This document shows positions 26,140 to 35,216 of a stretch of DNA of 64,000 nt, piece by piece. Each line of letters begins with the position of its first letter. The stretch's first letter is position 1. The DNA lies in IMG/VR virus record IMGVR_UViG_3300047200_000500, positions 105,622 to 169,621 of that record; one strand, written 5' to 3'. This DNA comes from a virus. The translations under genes were made by a program, and so were the position numbers. The notes below the pieces were generated by a model, which saw nothing but the letters and a program-made list of their open reading frames with translations, searched no databases and was not told where the DNA came from.

Positions 26140-26195
26140 ATTTTGCTGTAATCGTTACTCGTACCTAGAAATATGAGTGACGATTACAGCAAAAT
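26140..26195 (+). promoter_or_regulatory. 21-bp inverted repeat enclosing a start codon
   Basis: Arm 26140-26160 pairs with 26175-26195 (20 Watson-Crick pairs and one G-U; cores GCTGTAATCG and CGATTACAGC) around a 14-base loop. The right arm is the beginning of the next coding region, whose ATG (26173-26175) sits at the loop edge. The RNA hairpin could terminate the fibre transcript or control translation of the glycan cassette. Confidence 0.65.
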
Positions 26196-27399
26196 AGGAA
26201 TTAATGTTGACAATTATAAGGGTGGTCTATCATTTGAAGATTATCATTCAATTCCACCAATGTTTTTCACTAAACATCTTCAAGAAGTGCCATTCATAAA
26301 CAGGTATAATGGTGGGTCAGCTTTTCTTATTGCTAGTGGTCCCAGTTTTAATGATTTAGATAAAACATTATTATATGAACCTGGAATATTAACAATGGGA
26401 TTAAATAATAGCCCATCTGTGTTTAGGCCAAATTTATGGACGTGTGTTGATGATCCAGCCAGTTTTTTACAATCAGTGTGGATGGACCCAAGAATTGAAA
26501 AAATAGTTCCAATATCTCACATTCACAAAAAATTATCTGATAGTACTGGTGATAAAATTACTGAAATAAAAATTGAGGTTGGTGATTGTCCAAATGTGTT
26601 TTATTATAGAAGAAATGAAGTTGTTAATACATCAAATTATTTGTTTGAAGATAAAATAAATTGGGGAAATCATTCCAAAGTTGGTGGTGGTAGATCAGTA
26701 TTTTTAGCTGCAACTAGAATTCTTTATCTTTTAGGAATTAGAAATCTGTTTTTATTGGGTGTTGATTTTTATATGGATAAGTCTAAAGAATCTAAAGATG
26801 GAACAGGAGGAAATTATAGTTTTCCACAACCAAGATCTGTTGGAAGTATTAATGGCAATAATTCAACTTATGCTAGTATGATGAAATGGTTTGGTAAAAT
26901 GAGAAAAATTTTTGATGAAGTTGGATTTAAGGTTTATAATTGTAATCCTAAAAGCAGATTAAATGTGTTTCCTATGATAGAATTTACTGAGGCTATCGAC
27001 CTATCCTTGAAAAATTTTCCAAGAGTAAAATCTGAAAAAACACTTGGGATGTATACCAGAAAGGCTGATGTTGAAAAAGAAGCAAAAGTTATTGAGGCCA
27101 AGAAAATAGCGTCTCAATACAATGAAGATGATAAAACAAAAATTAAAACATTGTTAGATGCAAGAAGGAAAGATTTAACAGATGCAAAAACTAGAACAAA
27201 AGAGGCATTAAGAAAAGTTCATCCAGAGATAATTACAGATGAAGATGTGTTAAAATTTACAAAATCATGGTCTTCAAATAAACCAACTGATCCAAAATAT
27301 ATGGAGTCTTATAATTTTAAAATGGAAGAAGAAAGAGTTAGAAAAATTTTTAAAGATGTAGAAATAGAAAAGAATAAAGTATGGGGAATAGTTAAATGA
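26173..27399 (+). CDS. DUF115/MAF-like protein (possible glycosyltransferase)
   Basis: The N-terminal region has AFLIASGPSFNDLDKTL (G56-P57-S58), the signature loop of DUF115/MAF-flag10-like proteins and related sialyltransferase-like enzymes, followed by ILTMGLNNS and FLLGVDFYM. Such proteins modify flagellins or surface glycans in bacteria. The last ~120 residues are a charged coiled coil (KEAKVIEAKKIASQYNEDDKTKIKTLLDA) that may anchor it to another protein. It leads a four-gene coupled cassette with a NeuD-like acetyltransferase and two GT9-like enzymes. Its first codons lie in an RNA hairpin. Confidence 0.65.
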   Translation: MSDDYSKIGINVDNYKGGLSFEDYHSIPPMFFTKHLQEVPFINRYNGGSAFLIASGPSFNDLDKTLLYEPGILTMGLNNSPSVFRPNLWTCVDDPASFLQSVWMDPRIEKIVPISHIHKKLSDSTGDKITEIKIEVGDCPNVFYYRRNEVVNTSNYLFEDKINWGNHSKVGGGRSVFLAATRILYLLGIRNLFLLGVDFYMDKSKESKDGTGGNYSFPQPRSVGSINGNNSTYASMMKWFGKMRKIFDEVGFKVYNCNPKSRLNVFPMIEFTEAIDLSLKNFPRVKSEKTLGMYTRKADVEKEAKVIEAKKIASQYNEDDKTKIKTLLDARRKDLTDAKTRTKEALRKVHPEIITDEDVLKFTKSWSSNKPTDPKYMESYNFKMEEERVRKIFKDVEIEKNKVWGIVK

Positions 27400-28058
27400 C
27401 TTGTGTAATTATTGGGGGAGGATCGTTTGCTTGTGAATTATTGTGTTATTTGAAATTAATGATTAAAAATCATAATTCTTTTCATGTAATATCAGAAAAT
27501 CATCTTGATGTTGATGTTGATGATCGCAACTATCAAAAACATGATAATGTCAATAAATTTATAGAAAATATGCAGTTTAATTCTGCGTTTATTGAAGTTT
27601 ATTTAGGGTCTGGAAAACCAAATATTAAAAAAAGAATGCTTGATGAAATTTCAAAACATTTTGGTCCAAATATGCAATTGGGGCCACCTATTGCAATGGA
27701 TAATTCAACTATTTTATCAAAAGAAATCGGTCTTGGTACAATTATAGCATCAAATGCTGTTATAGCTCCAATGTCAAAAATTGGATCAAATGTTTTAGTT
27801 AATTATGGGGCCAGTATTGGCCACCACTGTTATATAAAAGATTTTGTTTGTATCGGACCAAATGTATCAATTGGTGGTGCATGTACAATTAAAGAAGGCG
27901 CTTATATTGGATCCGGAGCATGTGTAAGAGAAAAAATTGTAATAGGTGAAAATTCAATTGTTGGCATGGGTGCAGTAGTAACATCTAATGTTCCAGACAA
28001 TACAACAGTTATTGGTATTCCGGCAAAACCAACTGTCATTAAAGGAGGATGGAGATGA
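27396..28058 (+). CDS. NeuD/PerB-type sugar O- or N-acetyltransferase (left-handed beta helix)
   Basis: A Rossmann-like N-terminus (CVIIGGGSFACELLCYL) is followed by hexapeptide repeats from about residue 95 (IGLGTIIASNAVIAPMSKIGSNVLVNYGAS). The catalytic-type histidine is in IGHHCYIKDF, and the C-terminus has GMGAVVTSNVPDNTTVIGIPAKP, typical of NeuD/PglD/PerB family enzymes. They move an acetyl group from acetyl-CoA to a nucleotide sugar or sugar. With a DegT aminotransferase and Gmd in the same genome segment, N-acetylation of GDP-perosamine is a plausible reaction. Coupled by ATGA to the upstream gene. Confidence 0.82.
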   Translation: MTCVIIGGGSFACELLCYLKLMIKNHNSFHVISENHLDVDVDDRNYQKHDNVNKFIENMQFNSAFIEVYLGSGKPNIKKRMLDEISKHFGPNMQLGPPIAMDNSTILSKEIGLGTIIASNAVIAPMSKIGSNVLVNYGASIGHHCYIKDFVCIGPNVSIGGACTIKEGAYIGSGACVREKIVIGENSIVGMGAVVTSNVPDNTTVIGIPAKPTVIKGGWR

Positions 28059-28951
28059 ATTTAGAATTAGTCGAAAAATCAAAAAATATAATTAATAAGG
28101 TCATAGATCATTACAAATGGCCAGCCAATAAAACAATATTGATTGAAGGACTTAGAAATTTTGGTGATTGTCTACATGTTAGTATGGTTGTTAATCATTA
28201 TAGAAAAATCTATCCAGAACATCATATAATCTGGGCTGTTAGCGAAAGATATTTTGAACAATTCGAATCTTTTACGGCATATGTCCCATGTGTAATTTTT
28301 CCACTTCCTCATGGTCTTGAGCCAGAAGATAGACAAGAATTAAAAAAATGGTCAGTTGGACTAGGATTATTTAAAACTGTTTTTCCATGTGTTGCTGTAA
28401 GCGGGTGGACACAAAGTGGCAGTATCGTTGATAATGTATTATTCAACGCTGGGATTAAAGAACTGAAAGTTCCAAGAAATCCAGTGTTTCCACATGAAAT
28501 TGCTGATTATCAATGGCATGATCAGTTTATCACAAATAATAAACTTCTTAATAGACCATATATAGCACTTGAATATAATAGCTACACATTGTCTAAACCT
28601 CCCCATAATGCAACTTGGTCAACTGATACATATAATGAAATGTTATCAAAATTTAGTGTTCCAGTTATTTATATGGGATCAAATTCAGACCCAAAATTGA
28701 GTTATGGGTTTGACGCACGTGGATGCACATGGAAACAAGCTAAAGTTATAATTCAAAGAGCCAGATTAATGGTCGGATGTGGAAGTGGATTATCTGTACT
28801 GTCAGCATGTAGCGATATAAAGACCCCATTATTAGAAATCAATATTGGCGACACCCTAACCATGAGAAATTGCTATGGCAGACAAAACGCGCAGTCAATA
28901 CATACGCAAGGATACGAGCAGGCCGCTAAAAAAATCAATGAATATTTCTGA
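28055..28951 (+). CDS. GT9-like (heptosyltransferase-type) glycosyltransferase
   Basis: The start at 28055 is chosen over ATG 28049 because AAAGGAGG ends 6 bases before it. A GT-B fold is indicated by ILIEGLRNFGDCLHVSMVVNHYRKIYPEHHIIW at the N-terminus and by a C-terminal KQAKVIIQRARLMVGCGSGLSVLSAC segment, the nucleotide-sugar site of ADP-heptose-type transferases. About 298 aa. It is followed by a paralogue of the same length and motif order. The substrate sugar is unknown. Confidence 0.68.
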   Translation: MNLELVEKSKNIINKVIDHYKWPANKTILIEGLRNFGDCLHVSMVVNHYRKIYPEHHIIWAVSERYFEQFESFTAYVPCVIFPLPHGLEPEDRQELKKWSVGLGLFKTVFPCVAVSGWTQSGSIVDNVLFNAGIKELKVPRNPVFPHEIADYQWHDQFITNNKLLNRPYIALEYNSYTLSKPPHNATWSTDTYNEMLSKFSVPVIYMGSNSDPKLSYGFDARGCTWKQAKVIIQRARLMVGCGSGLSVLSACSDIKTPLLEINIGDTLTMRNCYGRQNAQSIHTQGYEQAAKKINEYF

Positions 28952-28973
28952 AAAAGTAAAAGAAGAAATTAAA

Positions 28974-29891
28974 ATGAACTTGTTAATAGACTCATATAAC
29001 ATAATCAATAAAGCAGTTGAATTTTTACGTAAATCAAATGGTTCACCAAAAGTTTTAATGAAGATTTATGGAAATCTTGGGGATAGCACTAATGCAACTG
29101 CTATCGCAAAGCATTATAAATTAAAGTATCCAAATTGTGTGATCGCATTTGTTACCAAAAATCTTTATTTAAATGCTTATGAATTAAATAAAGATTTTGA
29201 TGCGATATTTGGACTTCCTATTGGTTTGAATCCACAGGAAAGAATAAAAAATGGTGAATATATAACAAATAATTTTAATGATGTAGATTTTAGATTGTGT
29301 CCTGCTGTTTTTCCATTTGGTGAAGTGTGGAACACTCATGCTTGGTCACTACCTGCAATATCTCATCAATTTTTTTCCAATGCTAAAATCATTGTTAGTG
29401 AAATGCTTGGAGATAGGAAATTAAACATACCGGTTTCTGATGAAGATCTTAAATTTGCAAATGAATTTATAAAAAATAAAAGATGTATAGGTATCGAATA
29501 TGTCAGTTATTCTCACACGCCATTTTGGAAATATACTGATTTTATAAATTTTGTGAAACTGATGAAAAATAATGGTATTGAATCAATAACATTTGCTGGA
29601 ACTAATGAAGGTTTAATACCTGGAACAATGGATGGTCGTGGAATGTCTTGGAGAAGGACTGTTGCAACACTGTCTAAATGTAAATATATGATTGGAATAG
29701 GATCGGGCATAACAATGTTGGCAACTGCTGCTAGACCGACCCCGGCAATCATTGAACTTGGCGTATCAAGTTCTATTTCCATGACATCATGTGGATATGG
29801 TACAAGCCATAATCTTAGTTGTGGCCCAGACGATGCAGCCGCATATATAATGAATGCTGAAAGAAATGAGCAACTTAAAGGAAAAACATGA
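28974..29891 (+). CDS. GT9-like glycosyltransferase, tandem paralogue
   Basis: The frame is open from 28875 within the preceding gene, but ATG 28974 is preferred: it gives an MNL start aligned to the paralogue upstream, and a purine-rich AGAAGAAAT run precedes it. Motifs run in parallel: KIYGNLGDSTNATAIAKHYK at the N-terminus and CKYMIGIGSGITMLATAARP near the C-terminus. It ends in an ATGA overlap with the next gene. Probable GT-B transferase adding a sugar in the same pathway as its neighbour. Confidence 0.66.
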   Translation: MNLLIDSYNIINKAVEFLRKSNGSPKVLMKIYGNLGDSTNATAIAKHYKLKYPNCVIAFVTKNLYLNAYELNKDFDAIFGLPIGLNPQERIKNGEYITNNFNDVDFRLCPAVFPFGEVWNTHAWSLPAISHQFFSNAKIIVSEMLGDRKLNIPVSDEDLKFANEFIKNKRCIGIEYVSYSHTPFWKYTDFINFVKLMKNNGIESITFAGTNEGLIPGTMDGRGMSWRRTVATLSKCKYMIGIGSGITMLATAARPTPAIIELGVSSSISMTSCGYGTSHNLSCGPDDAAAYIMNAERNEQLKGKT

Positions 29892-30370
29892 ATTTAATCT
29901 ATGCTCAGGAGGCTGAAACTCTCTTATGTCAACAATATCTTGAAAATGATGGAGAAGAGTTTCCAAGATTGCCATATGCAAAGCTTGGTGAATATTTAGA
30001 TACAGGTGACATAAAGAAGATTTGGATATTTCCAGATATTTCCAAATCATTTAAAAATGTCAAAATAAATGACAATAAAATGATAATGCCATATAAATAT
30101 TATGTGACTAGTGGTGAAGCTGTAAAGAAAACAGAAGTTTTAATAAGTGATATCAAAGAAATCATTAGTCATTCGTTAAAACCAAACATTTTAGATGAAA
30201 TTACAACATTGTTGATAGATTTGGATGAGTTTTATAACATGCTGTTATCAACAAGAGGCCCAGCGAAATATCTTGAATTAACCAAATGTGAAGATGGTAT
30301 ATATAATGGAAATATTTGCGCAAGAAAAAATCCGAAAAAGAAGAAAGAGGAAGAATTAATAGATGAATAA
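29888..30370 (+). CDS. Unknown 160-aa protein
   Basis: Coupled to the glycosyltransferase by ATGA. Mixed alpha/beta with a Lys-rich, charged C-terminus (KNPKKKKEEELIDE). No motif recognised. It shares the operon with sugar enzymes and a small helical gene, then a large virion gene, so it may link glycan and tail functions by position only. Confidence 0.5.
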   Translation: MNLIYAQEAETLLCQQYLENDGEEFPRLPYAKLGEYLDTGDIKKIWIFPDISKSFKNVKINDNKMIMPYKYYVTSGEAVKKTEVLISDIKEIISHSLKPNILDEITTLLIDLDEFYNMLLSTRGPAKYLELTKCEDGIYNGNICARKNPKKKKEEELIDE

Positions 30371-30581
30371 CACATCATTACAATTAACCAATGCGACTTC
30401 TCAATATGTTCTTAAATTATTGGAAGGTGTTCAAATGAAAGATAGAAGCATTGTTTGGAATCAAGTATATAGAGATGTTAGGAGAGCTAGTGATATATGG
30501 TCTAAGATTGATAAAGAAAATAAACTTTTTCTTGAAATGAATAAAAATAAATCAAAACCTACTTCTACTAATAAAATATAA
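30363..30581 (+). CDS. Small unknown protein (72 aa)
   Basis: Overlaps the previous gene by 8 bases. Short, helical and Lys/Asn-rich at the C-terminus. No recognised family. An AAATATAAC box overlaps its stop and may serve the next gene. Confidence 0.45.
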   Translation: MNNTSLQLTNATSQYVLKLLEGVQMKDRSIVWNQVYRDVRRASDIWSKIDKENKLFLEMNKNKSKPTSTNKI

Positions 30582-30605
30582 CTAAGCATATATCAGGACA
30601 CCCAC

Positions 30606-32327
30606 ATGCCAACCATTAATCCAAGTTTAATCCCAACTGTAAATCCAGGATCATTATTTAATATCTTGACTACTAATAATAGTCTGGCAGTTCGTTGGCT
30701 TACTGCTGCCGATCCTCATTATTTTGATGTTTACAATAGACCAATGGCTGACATTTTAGTCAGACAATTGATTATAGCTAAGACAGTTGATCAAGTAGGT
30801 CTTAGACTTAGCCATCAGGGACTTTTTCCATTTCTTGTTAACCCTACTGTTAATGTCGGAACTTCTAAACTTTCTCTTCCAGTGTCATGGATATGGGATA
30901 GTCACGTTTCTTTAAGAGACACATATCGCTCAGTAAGACTTGCTAAAATTATTAGAATCAATGGTGTAAGTGGTGGGACAGGAAGTGGTGGGACAGGAAG
31001 CACAACAGGAACATTTAGATTGGTATTTACTGGGATACCATTTGGTGGATCTTCAGAAATTGGTTTATTCTATGTTGATTACATAATTGATAGCACATTA
31101 TCGTTCCAAATAGTTTATGTTTCACCGTGCACTTCTACTGAATTTAATCCATCAATCTCACCAACTGAATATCAAACAATTGCTGGTTATATCATATTTA
31201 GAACTCTTGATACAGAATTGGAAGCTGCATTTATTGATGCATTAGCTCCATCTATCACTTCTGGCGGATTTGTTGCATATGATATGTCAGATACAGAAAT
31301 TGGTGGTTCTGGCGTTGATGGCGATTATACATTCCCAGCAGTGATTCATGGAACTGGGTTGTTAGTTGTTAGTGCATATAACTTAGTGCCACCAATGGGC
31401 ATTGATTATGAATCAATTTTAAATTCATTGGGATATCCATGGAGAATTGGTGCTAACCTTAGTTCAGTAGATGGTACTTCAAATGGAGTCATCACAATAC
31501 CATCTGGAATGTTTGATCAATTCACTTTATCTGCCCCAGTAGGCGATCGTGATTCTCAAGTCTTGGAAGATAATTTCCCGGTGCTTTGCACTAGGGTTAG
31601 AAGGCTTGACCCAGCTTCTAATAATCTTGAGTTTGTATTTTCGACATATAACACTATTATCGGTAGCAATAATAAAGAATTGATTGAATTTGCTACTCTT
31701 ACATTAAATCGCAGCAATACACCAGGTACATTAATAGAAATAGTTCCGTTTAAAAATTTGAGAAACAATACTGATCCCGATTCTGCCACATTTGCTCAAA
31801 ATTTTGGATCTGGATATGTAATACTCAGTAGCATATGGGCTACAAGTAATGTAGTTGCACAATTTTTTGATTCATTCTTATCTATTATAAATGACCCTGC
31901 TGATAGATTGTTTAATGCTAATCTTGGCGAATTTGCACTGCACCGTGCACCAATGCAGGTTCCTACACTTGGCGAATCGTCTGCTTTAGCTGGATCGACA
32001 TCAAGAAGACAAAACCCAATTCACCCATCTGATAATAACAGATATATTTGTGAATCTGATCAAGGTATAGGCGATGCAGTTGATTTAATCGCAAATGGGT
32101 TCACAGAAAATTCCGATATAGATAATTTTGGATATACTGGATCTCTTTGTCGTAGAAGTATAGTGTTAAGAGTTAATTCAGCAAATGATGCTAATTTTGA
32201 TTATGATAAAGATATCCTGCCAAGATTGAGAAAATTGCTTGGAAGAGATCCAATACATGCAGATGAATGGTTTGATGGTGTAGTTTGGAAAAGATTCGAC
32301 AGCCTTAGCGGCACTTGGATAGGTTAA
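30606..32327 (+). CDS. Large virion structural protein (573 aa)
   Basis: Beta-rich with Ser/Thr/Gly/Asn-rich strands, no cytoplasmic enzyme motif. Residues ~120-135 carry a GGTGSGGTGS flexible linker encoded by two 15-bp repeats, dividing an N-terminal domain (LAVRWLTAADPHYFDVYNRPMADILVRQ) from a large C-terminal one. AGGAC precedes the ATG and an AAATATAAC box lies further up. Position between glycan genes and fibre genes suggests a tail or baseplate-peripheral component. No family recognised. Confidence 0.6.
   Translation: MPTINPSLIPTVNPGSLFNILTTNNSLAVRWLTAADPHYFDVYNRPMADILVRQLIIAKTVDQVGLRLSHQGLFPFLVNPTVNVGTSKLSLPVSWIWDSHVSLRDTYRSVRLAKIIRINGVSGGTGSGGTGSTTGTFRLVFTGIPFGGSSEIGLFYVDYIIDSTLSFQIVYVSPCTSTEFNPSISPTEYQTIAGYIIFRTLDTELEAAFIDALAPSITSGGFVAYDMSDTEIGGSGVDGDYTFPAVIHGTGLLVVSAYNLVPPMGIDYESILNSLGYPWRIGANLSSVDGTSNGVITIPSGMFDQFTLSAPVGDRDSQVLEDNFPVLCTRVRRLDPASNNLEFVFSTYNTIIGSNNKELIEFATLTLNRSNTPGTLIEIVPFKNLRNNTDPDSATFAQNFGSGYVILSSIWATSNVVAQFFDSFLSIINDPADRLFNANLGEFALHRAPMQVPTLGESSALAGSTSRRQNPIHPSDNNRYICESDQGIGDAVDLIANGFTENSDIDNFGYTGSLCRRSIVLRVNSANDANFDYDKDILPRLRKLLGRDPIHADEWFDGVVWKRFDSLSGTWIG
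30972..31001 (+). repeat. 15-bp tandem repeat encoding a Gly-rich linker
   Basis: Two copies (30972-30986 and 30987-31001) differing at the last base only. They encode GGTGSGGTGS and may have expanded the linker. Confidence 0.85.
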
Positions 32328-32351
32328 TAAATTTATTCAATAAAAATTAAA

Positions 32352-32371
32352 CCAACCCCAAATGGGGTTGG
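32352..32371 (+). terminator. Hairpin after virion gene, possibly bidirectional
   Basis: CCAACCCC (32352-32359) pairs with GGGGTTGG (32364-32371) around AAAT. The T-run follows better in the minus direction (TTTAATTTTTA) than in the plus. No minus gene is close, so it more likely marks the end of the upstream plus-strand transcript. Confidence 0.55.
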
Positions 32372-32398
32372 CATATAATCGTTAGTTTGGTTGTATAT

Positions 32399-32410
32399 CA
32401 AATTTATAAT
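32399..32410 (+). promoter_or_regulatory. CAAATTTAWWAT box abutting a start codon
   Basis: CAAATTTATAAT ends immediately before the ATG at 32411. Same class as 6436, 20899 and 53802. It favours this ATG over the upstream TTG at 32387. Confidence 0.45.
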
Positions 32411-33319
32411 ATGGCTGAACCAAGTTTAACAAATTCTGATTACACACAATTAATAAAAGCCTGGGGCGAATTACGCGACAGTGCTATATGGGCAGCTGTT
32501 ATTGTAGGAATAACAGTGGCAGCTTGTTTTATTGTTTATTACGTGATACAATATAAAAAAGCTAAATCAGCCCAAGATGCAAAAAACGATAGAGCGCATA
32601 GAATAACGTCATCTAATGATAAAGTAAGTGATTCGTTACAAACAATTAGTAATTCAATGGTCGAATTATCGGCAAGCATGAATAATCATAAAAAATCAGA
32701 AGAAGAAATTATATGGCCAGTAATAGAAGGTCTTAGATCTGATGTGAAAGAATTAGCAAACAGAGTCTCTGGCACATTAGATATTAATGATAGTCTAGGC
32801 ATAATAAGAATAGTATTCTTTAAAGCTGTATATTTTGAAATTCGTGATTATTTTAATGAATTGTTATATACTAAAGAGTCTGATTTTAAAACTAGAGAAC
32901 AGTACATTGCTGATAAAGCTAGAACTAATGTTGGTGAAGTATTGACCAAATATAAAAACATTTTATCTAATTTTAAATTATCAGTTAATTACAATTTATT
33001 TTTTAGAGTCGATTCAACTGAATATAAAGAAAGATATATATTAGTTGATATAATATGGTCTGAAACCAGAGACTATTTCACATCTCAGTTAAAAGCTGAA
33101 CAAAAAGTAGAAGAATGTTCATTAAAATTATTTAACACTATTAAAGATTACATTAATACTATTATCTCTGAAATGAATGAAAACGTGCATGATAAAAGAA
33201 AATCTGAAAGTTTTGAAAAACAACCGGCTGCAATTACTCCTGCTCCTAGAGCAGCTATTAGAATGGATTCTAAAATATTTGCTACACCACTTCCATCTAA
33301 GATTGATAAACCAATATAA
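32411..33319 (+). CDS. Single-pass membrane protein with large C-terminal helical domain
   Basis: The start at 32411 is chosen because the box CAAATTTATAAT abuts it; the frame extends to a TTG at 32387. One hydrophobic segment lies at residues ~26-47 (AVIVGITVAACFIVYYVI). The remaining ~250 residues are helical and coiled-coil-like (DKVSDSLQTISNSMVELSAS) with a Pro-rich tail. An N-terminal anchor with a big soluble domain recalls T4-type holins in layout, but lysis function is not supported by any motif. Other options are a virion-membrane or injection protein. Confidence 0.5.
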   Translation: MAEPSLTNSDYTQLIKAWGELRDSAIWAAVIVGITVAACFIVYYVIQYKKAKSAQDAKNDRAHRITSSNDKVSDSLQTISNSMVELSASMNNHKKSEEEIIWPVIEGLRSDVKELANRVSGTLDINDSLGIIRIVFFKAVYFEIRDYFNELLYTKESDFKTREQYIADKARTNVGEVLTKYKNILSNFKLSVNYNLFFRVDSTEYKERYILVDIIWSETRDYFTSQLKAEQKVEECSLKLFNTIKDYINTIISEMNENVHDKRKSESFEKQPAAITPAPRAAIRMDSKIFATPLPSKIDKPI

Positions 33320-33340
33320 TTTTTTATTTAATAATAATTT

Positions 33341-33356
33341 CAAATATATATAGAAT
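33341..33356 (+). promoter_or_regulatory. CAAATATATA box before a fibre gene
   Basis: CAAATATATATAGAAT runs to the ATG at 33357; TAGAATATGAGC is also found at the 50476 start. No Shine-Dalgarno. Confidence 0.4.
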
Positions 33357-35216
33357 ATGAGCACCATTGAGTTACCGATTGTCCCATTTGATGGGATGAA
33401 GTTTATTGATTCATGGAGACGTGAATGGGAATATAATCTTGATACAGTATCATGGATTTTCAGAGGATATGTACCAAATATACCAGTTGCTGATGAAAAT
33501 ACTATAGGGTTGCTTAGTTCTAATCTTAAATCTTTACTTGACTCTATACCAGAAAAAGCTGGCGGATTTGGAATATTAACAAAATATTCATTTGGTAAAG
33601 TATCTGGAAATGGTTTTAATGGTTTAATGACAGGTGATATAGTTTTAAAGTCTAATACTTTAGATATAAAATGTAGGGATCAAAATGGTAAACTGATAAC
33701 TAAAACATGTGCTTCTCCTGTTAGTTCTCCAGAAATAAATAAAATCCCTTCAATAGACATAAATTTTGGGGAAGATTTTCTAAATTCAATATGCATAGAA
33801 ATACCTGGAAGTAAAGGACCCAAAGGAATTCAAGGTCAGCCTGGATTAGATGGAGAAGATGGCTTTGGGGATGGACCGCAAGGACTTAAAGGCAATCCAG
33901 GTAAAGACGCAACTGGAATATCAGAAGTAGATTCGGTAACAATCGAAATAGACGAATCTTTTTATGATACCGCTGTAGTAAATGTGGAACTTGACCAGCA
34001 AAATTCAATATTATCAATAACTAAAGCTAAATTAGCTGTACCAGATGATAATACACCAGCTGATCAATTTGTTGTGATGCCAATAATTAGAAGTTTAGAA
34101 TGGACCAATGGACTAAATTATAATATTGTACAACCAAGTAATGAAAATTTAAGTCTTGAAGCTAATGTTAGTGTTCTTGCTTATCCAAAAGATTTTGACC
34201 CAAACATAGCTAATTCTAATTCAGAAATTTCTAGAAAATCATTATCAAGTTTTGTTGATCAGATAATAAACAATTATCAAACAATATATAATGGATACAT
34301 TACAGAATATGATAAAGAAATAAAAGATTATTTTTTTGCTAAAGATGACGAAGCTAGGAAAGCACTTGATTCATTAGTTTCCGAATTAGCAAGTAAACAA
34401 TTTGGTGAAACCTTCGAATATTGCATGGGATTGGCCGATAATGGTATATGTGGACAAAAACCTAGAAGAGATTTAGGAGAATATTTAATAAAATTTGCAA
34501 TAGTTCAAATAACACCATTTGTTCAAGAAATTTTAAATGCCCTTTATGCAATTGCACAATGTGCTTGTTCAGCCGCTGCAGCAGCTTCTGTGAAACCAAC
34601 CTTACTTGAATCAAGTACTTTGAATGATATATCAAGTAATATTATTGCCAATATTGCCAGTAACAATAATGTCAATATACAAGAATTAAAAATCGGATCT
34701 CCAATGGGTCAGTCTGATTTATGCAATTTTATACCTCAAATATTAGAAGCGTGCGGCCAATTATCTAATGAAACATGTCAAGCTTCTAGTAGCAAATTAT
34801 TGGCTAAAATAGATCTTAAGCCTGGAGATGTGTTTAACATTAAGAATGATGGAGAGAAAAACATCCTATCGAGAGGAGTGTATTTGATCCAATATATAAA
34901 TGGAGCAATTATTGATGAATCACAAAAAGACAATGGATTCGTTGTTGGTTCTGGGATTATTGATAGTGGGTTGGTTTTGAATATTGAAAGTAAATCTACT
35001 ATTACAAGAATACCGATGCCGATGTCTTCACAAATATCGAATCCGCTTGATAAGAGCAATGTAATTAATTCTTATCTTACGGGTCCATTAACAGAAATGG
35101 TTATCGGAGTACTAGCTGAAACTGGCGATAAGGTATGGGTAGAATTCGTAACTAAAAATATGAGTAGTTCAAGTGGGTCACTTAGTTTATATGTCAAATA
35201 TTGTGCAAGGTGCTAA
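33357..35216 (+). CDS. Collagen-like tail fibre protein
   Basis: Residues ~151-186 are Gly-X-Y repeats (GSKGPKGIQGQPGLDGEDG, then GPQGLKGNPGKDATG), which fold as collagen triple helices and imply a trimeric fibre. The N-terminus contains PVADENTIGLLSSNLKSLL, a motif shared with fibre genes 23445 and 35217 and likely used for docking. The middle has coiled-coil stretches and a Cys/Ala-rich segment (CACSAAAAASV). Ends directly before the next collagen-like gene, with no gap. Confidence 0.78.
   Translation: MSTIELPIVPFDGMKFIDSWRREWEYNLDTVSWIFRGYVPNIPVADENTIGLLSSNLKSLLDSIPEKAGGFGILTKYSFGKVSGNGFNGLMTGDIVLKSNTLDIKCRDQNGKLITKTCASPVSSPEINKIPSIDINFGEDFLNSICIEIPGSKGPKGIQGQPGLDGEDGFGDGPQGLKGNPGKDATGISEVDSVTIEIDESFYDTAVVNVELDQQNSILSITKAKLAVPDDNTPADQFVVMPIIRSLEWTNGLNYNIVQPSNENLSLEANVSVLAYPKDFDPNIANSNSEISRKSLSSFVDQIINNYQTIYNGYITEYDKEIKDYFFAKDDEARKALDSLVSELASKQFGETFEYCMGLADNGICGQKPRRDLGEYLIKFAIVQITPFVQEILNALYAIAQCACSAAAAASVKPTLLESSTLNDISSNIIANIASNNNVNIQELKIGSPMGQSDLCNFIPQILEACGQLSNETCQASSSKLLAKIDLKPGDVFNIKNDGEKNILSRGVYLIQYINGAIIDESQKDNGFVVGSGIIDSGLVLNIESKSTITRIPMPMSSQISNPLDKSNVINSYLTGPLTEMVIGVLAETGDKVWVEFVTKNMSSSSGSLSLYVKYCARC

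Noticed and set aside
32411-33319. Calling the single-pass membrane protein a holin
   Set aside because: Only the layout (N-terminal anchor, large soluble part) resembles T4-type holins; no lysis genes lie beside it and no motif supports it.
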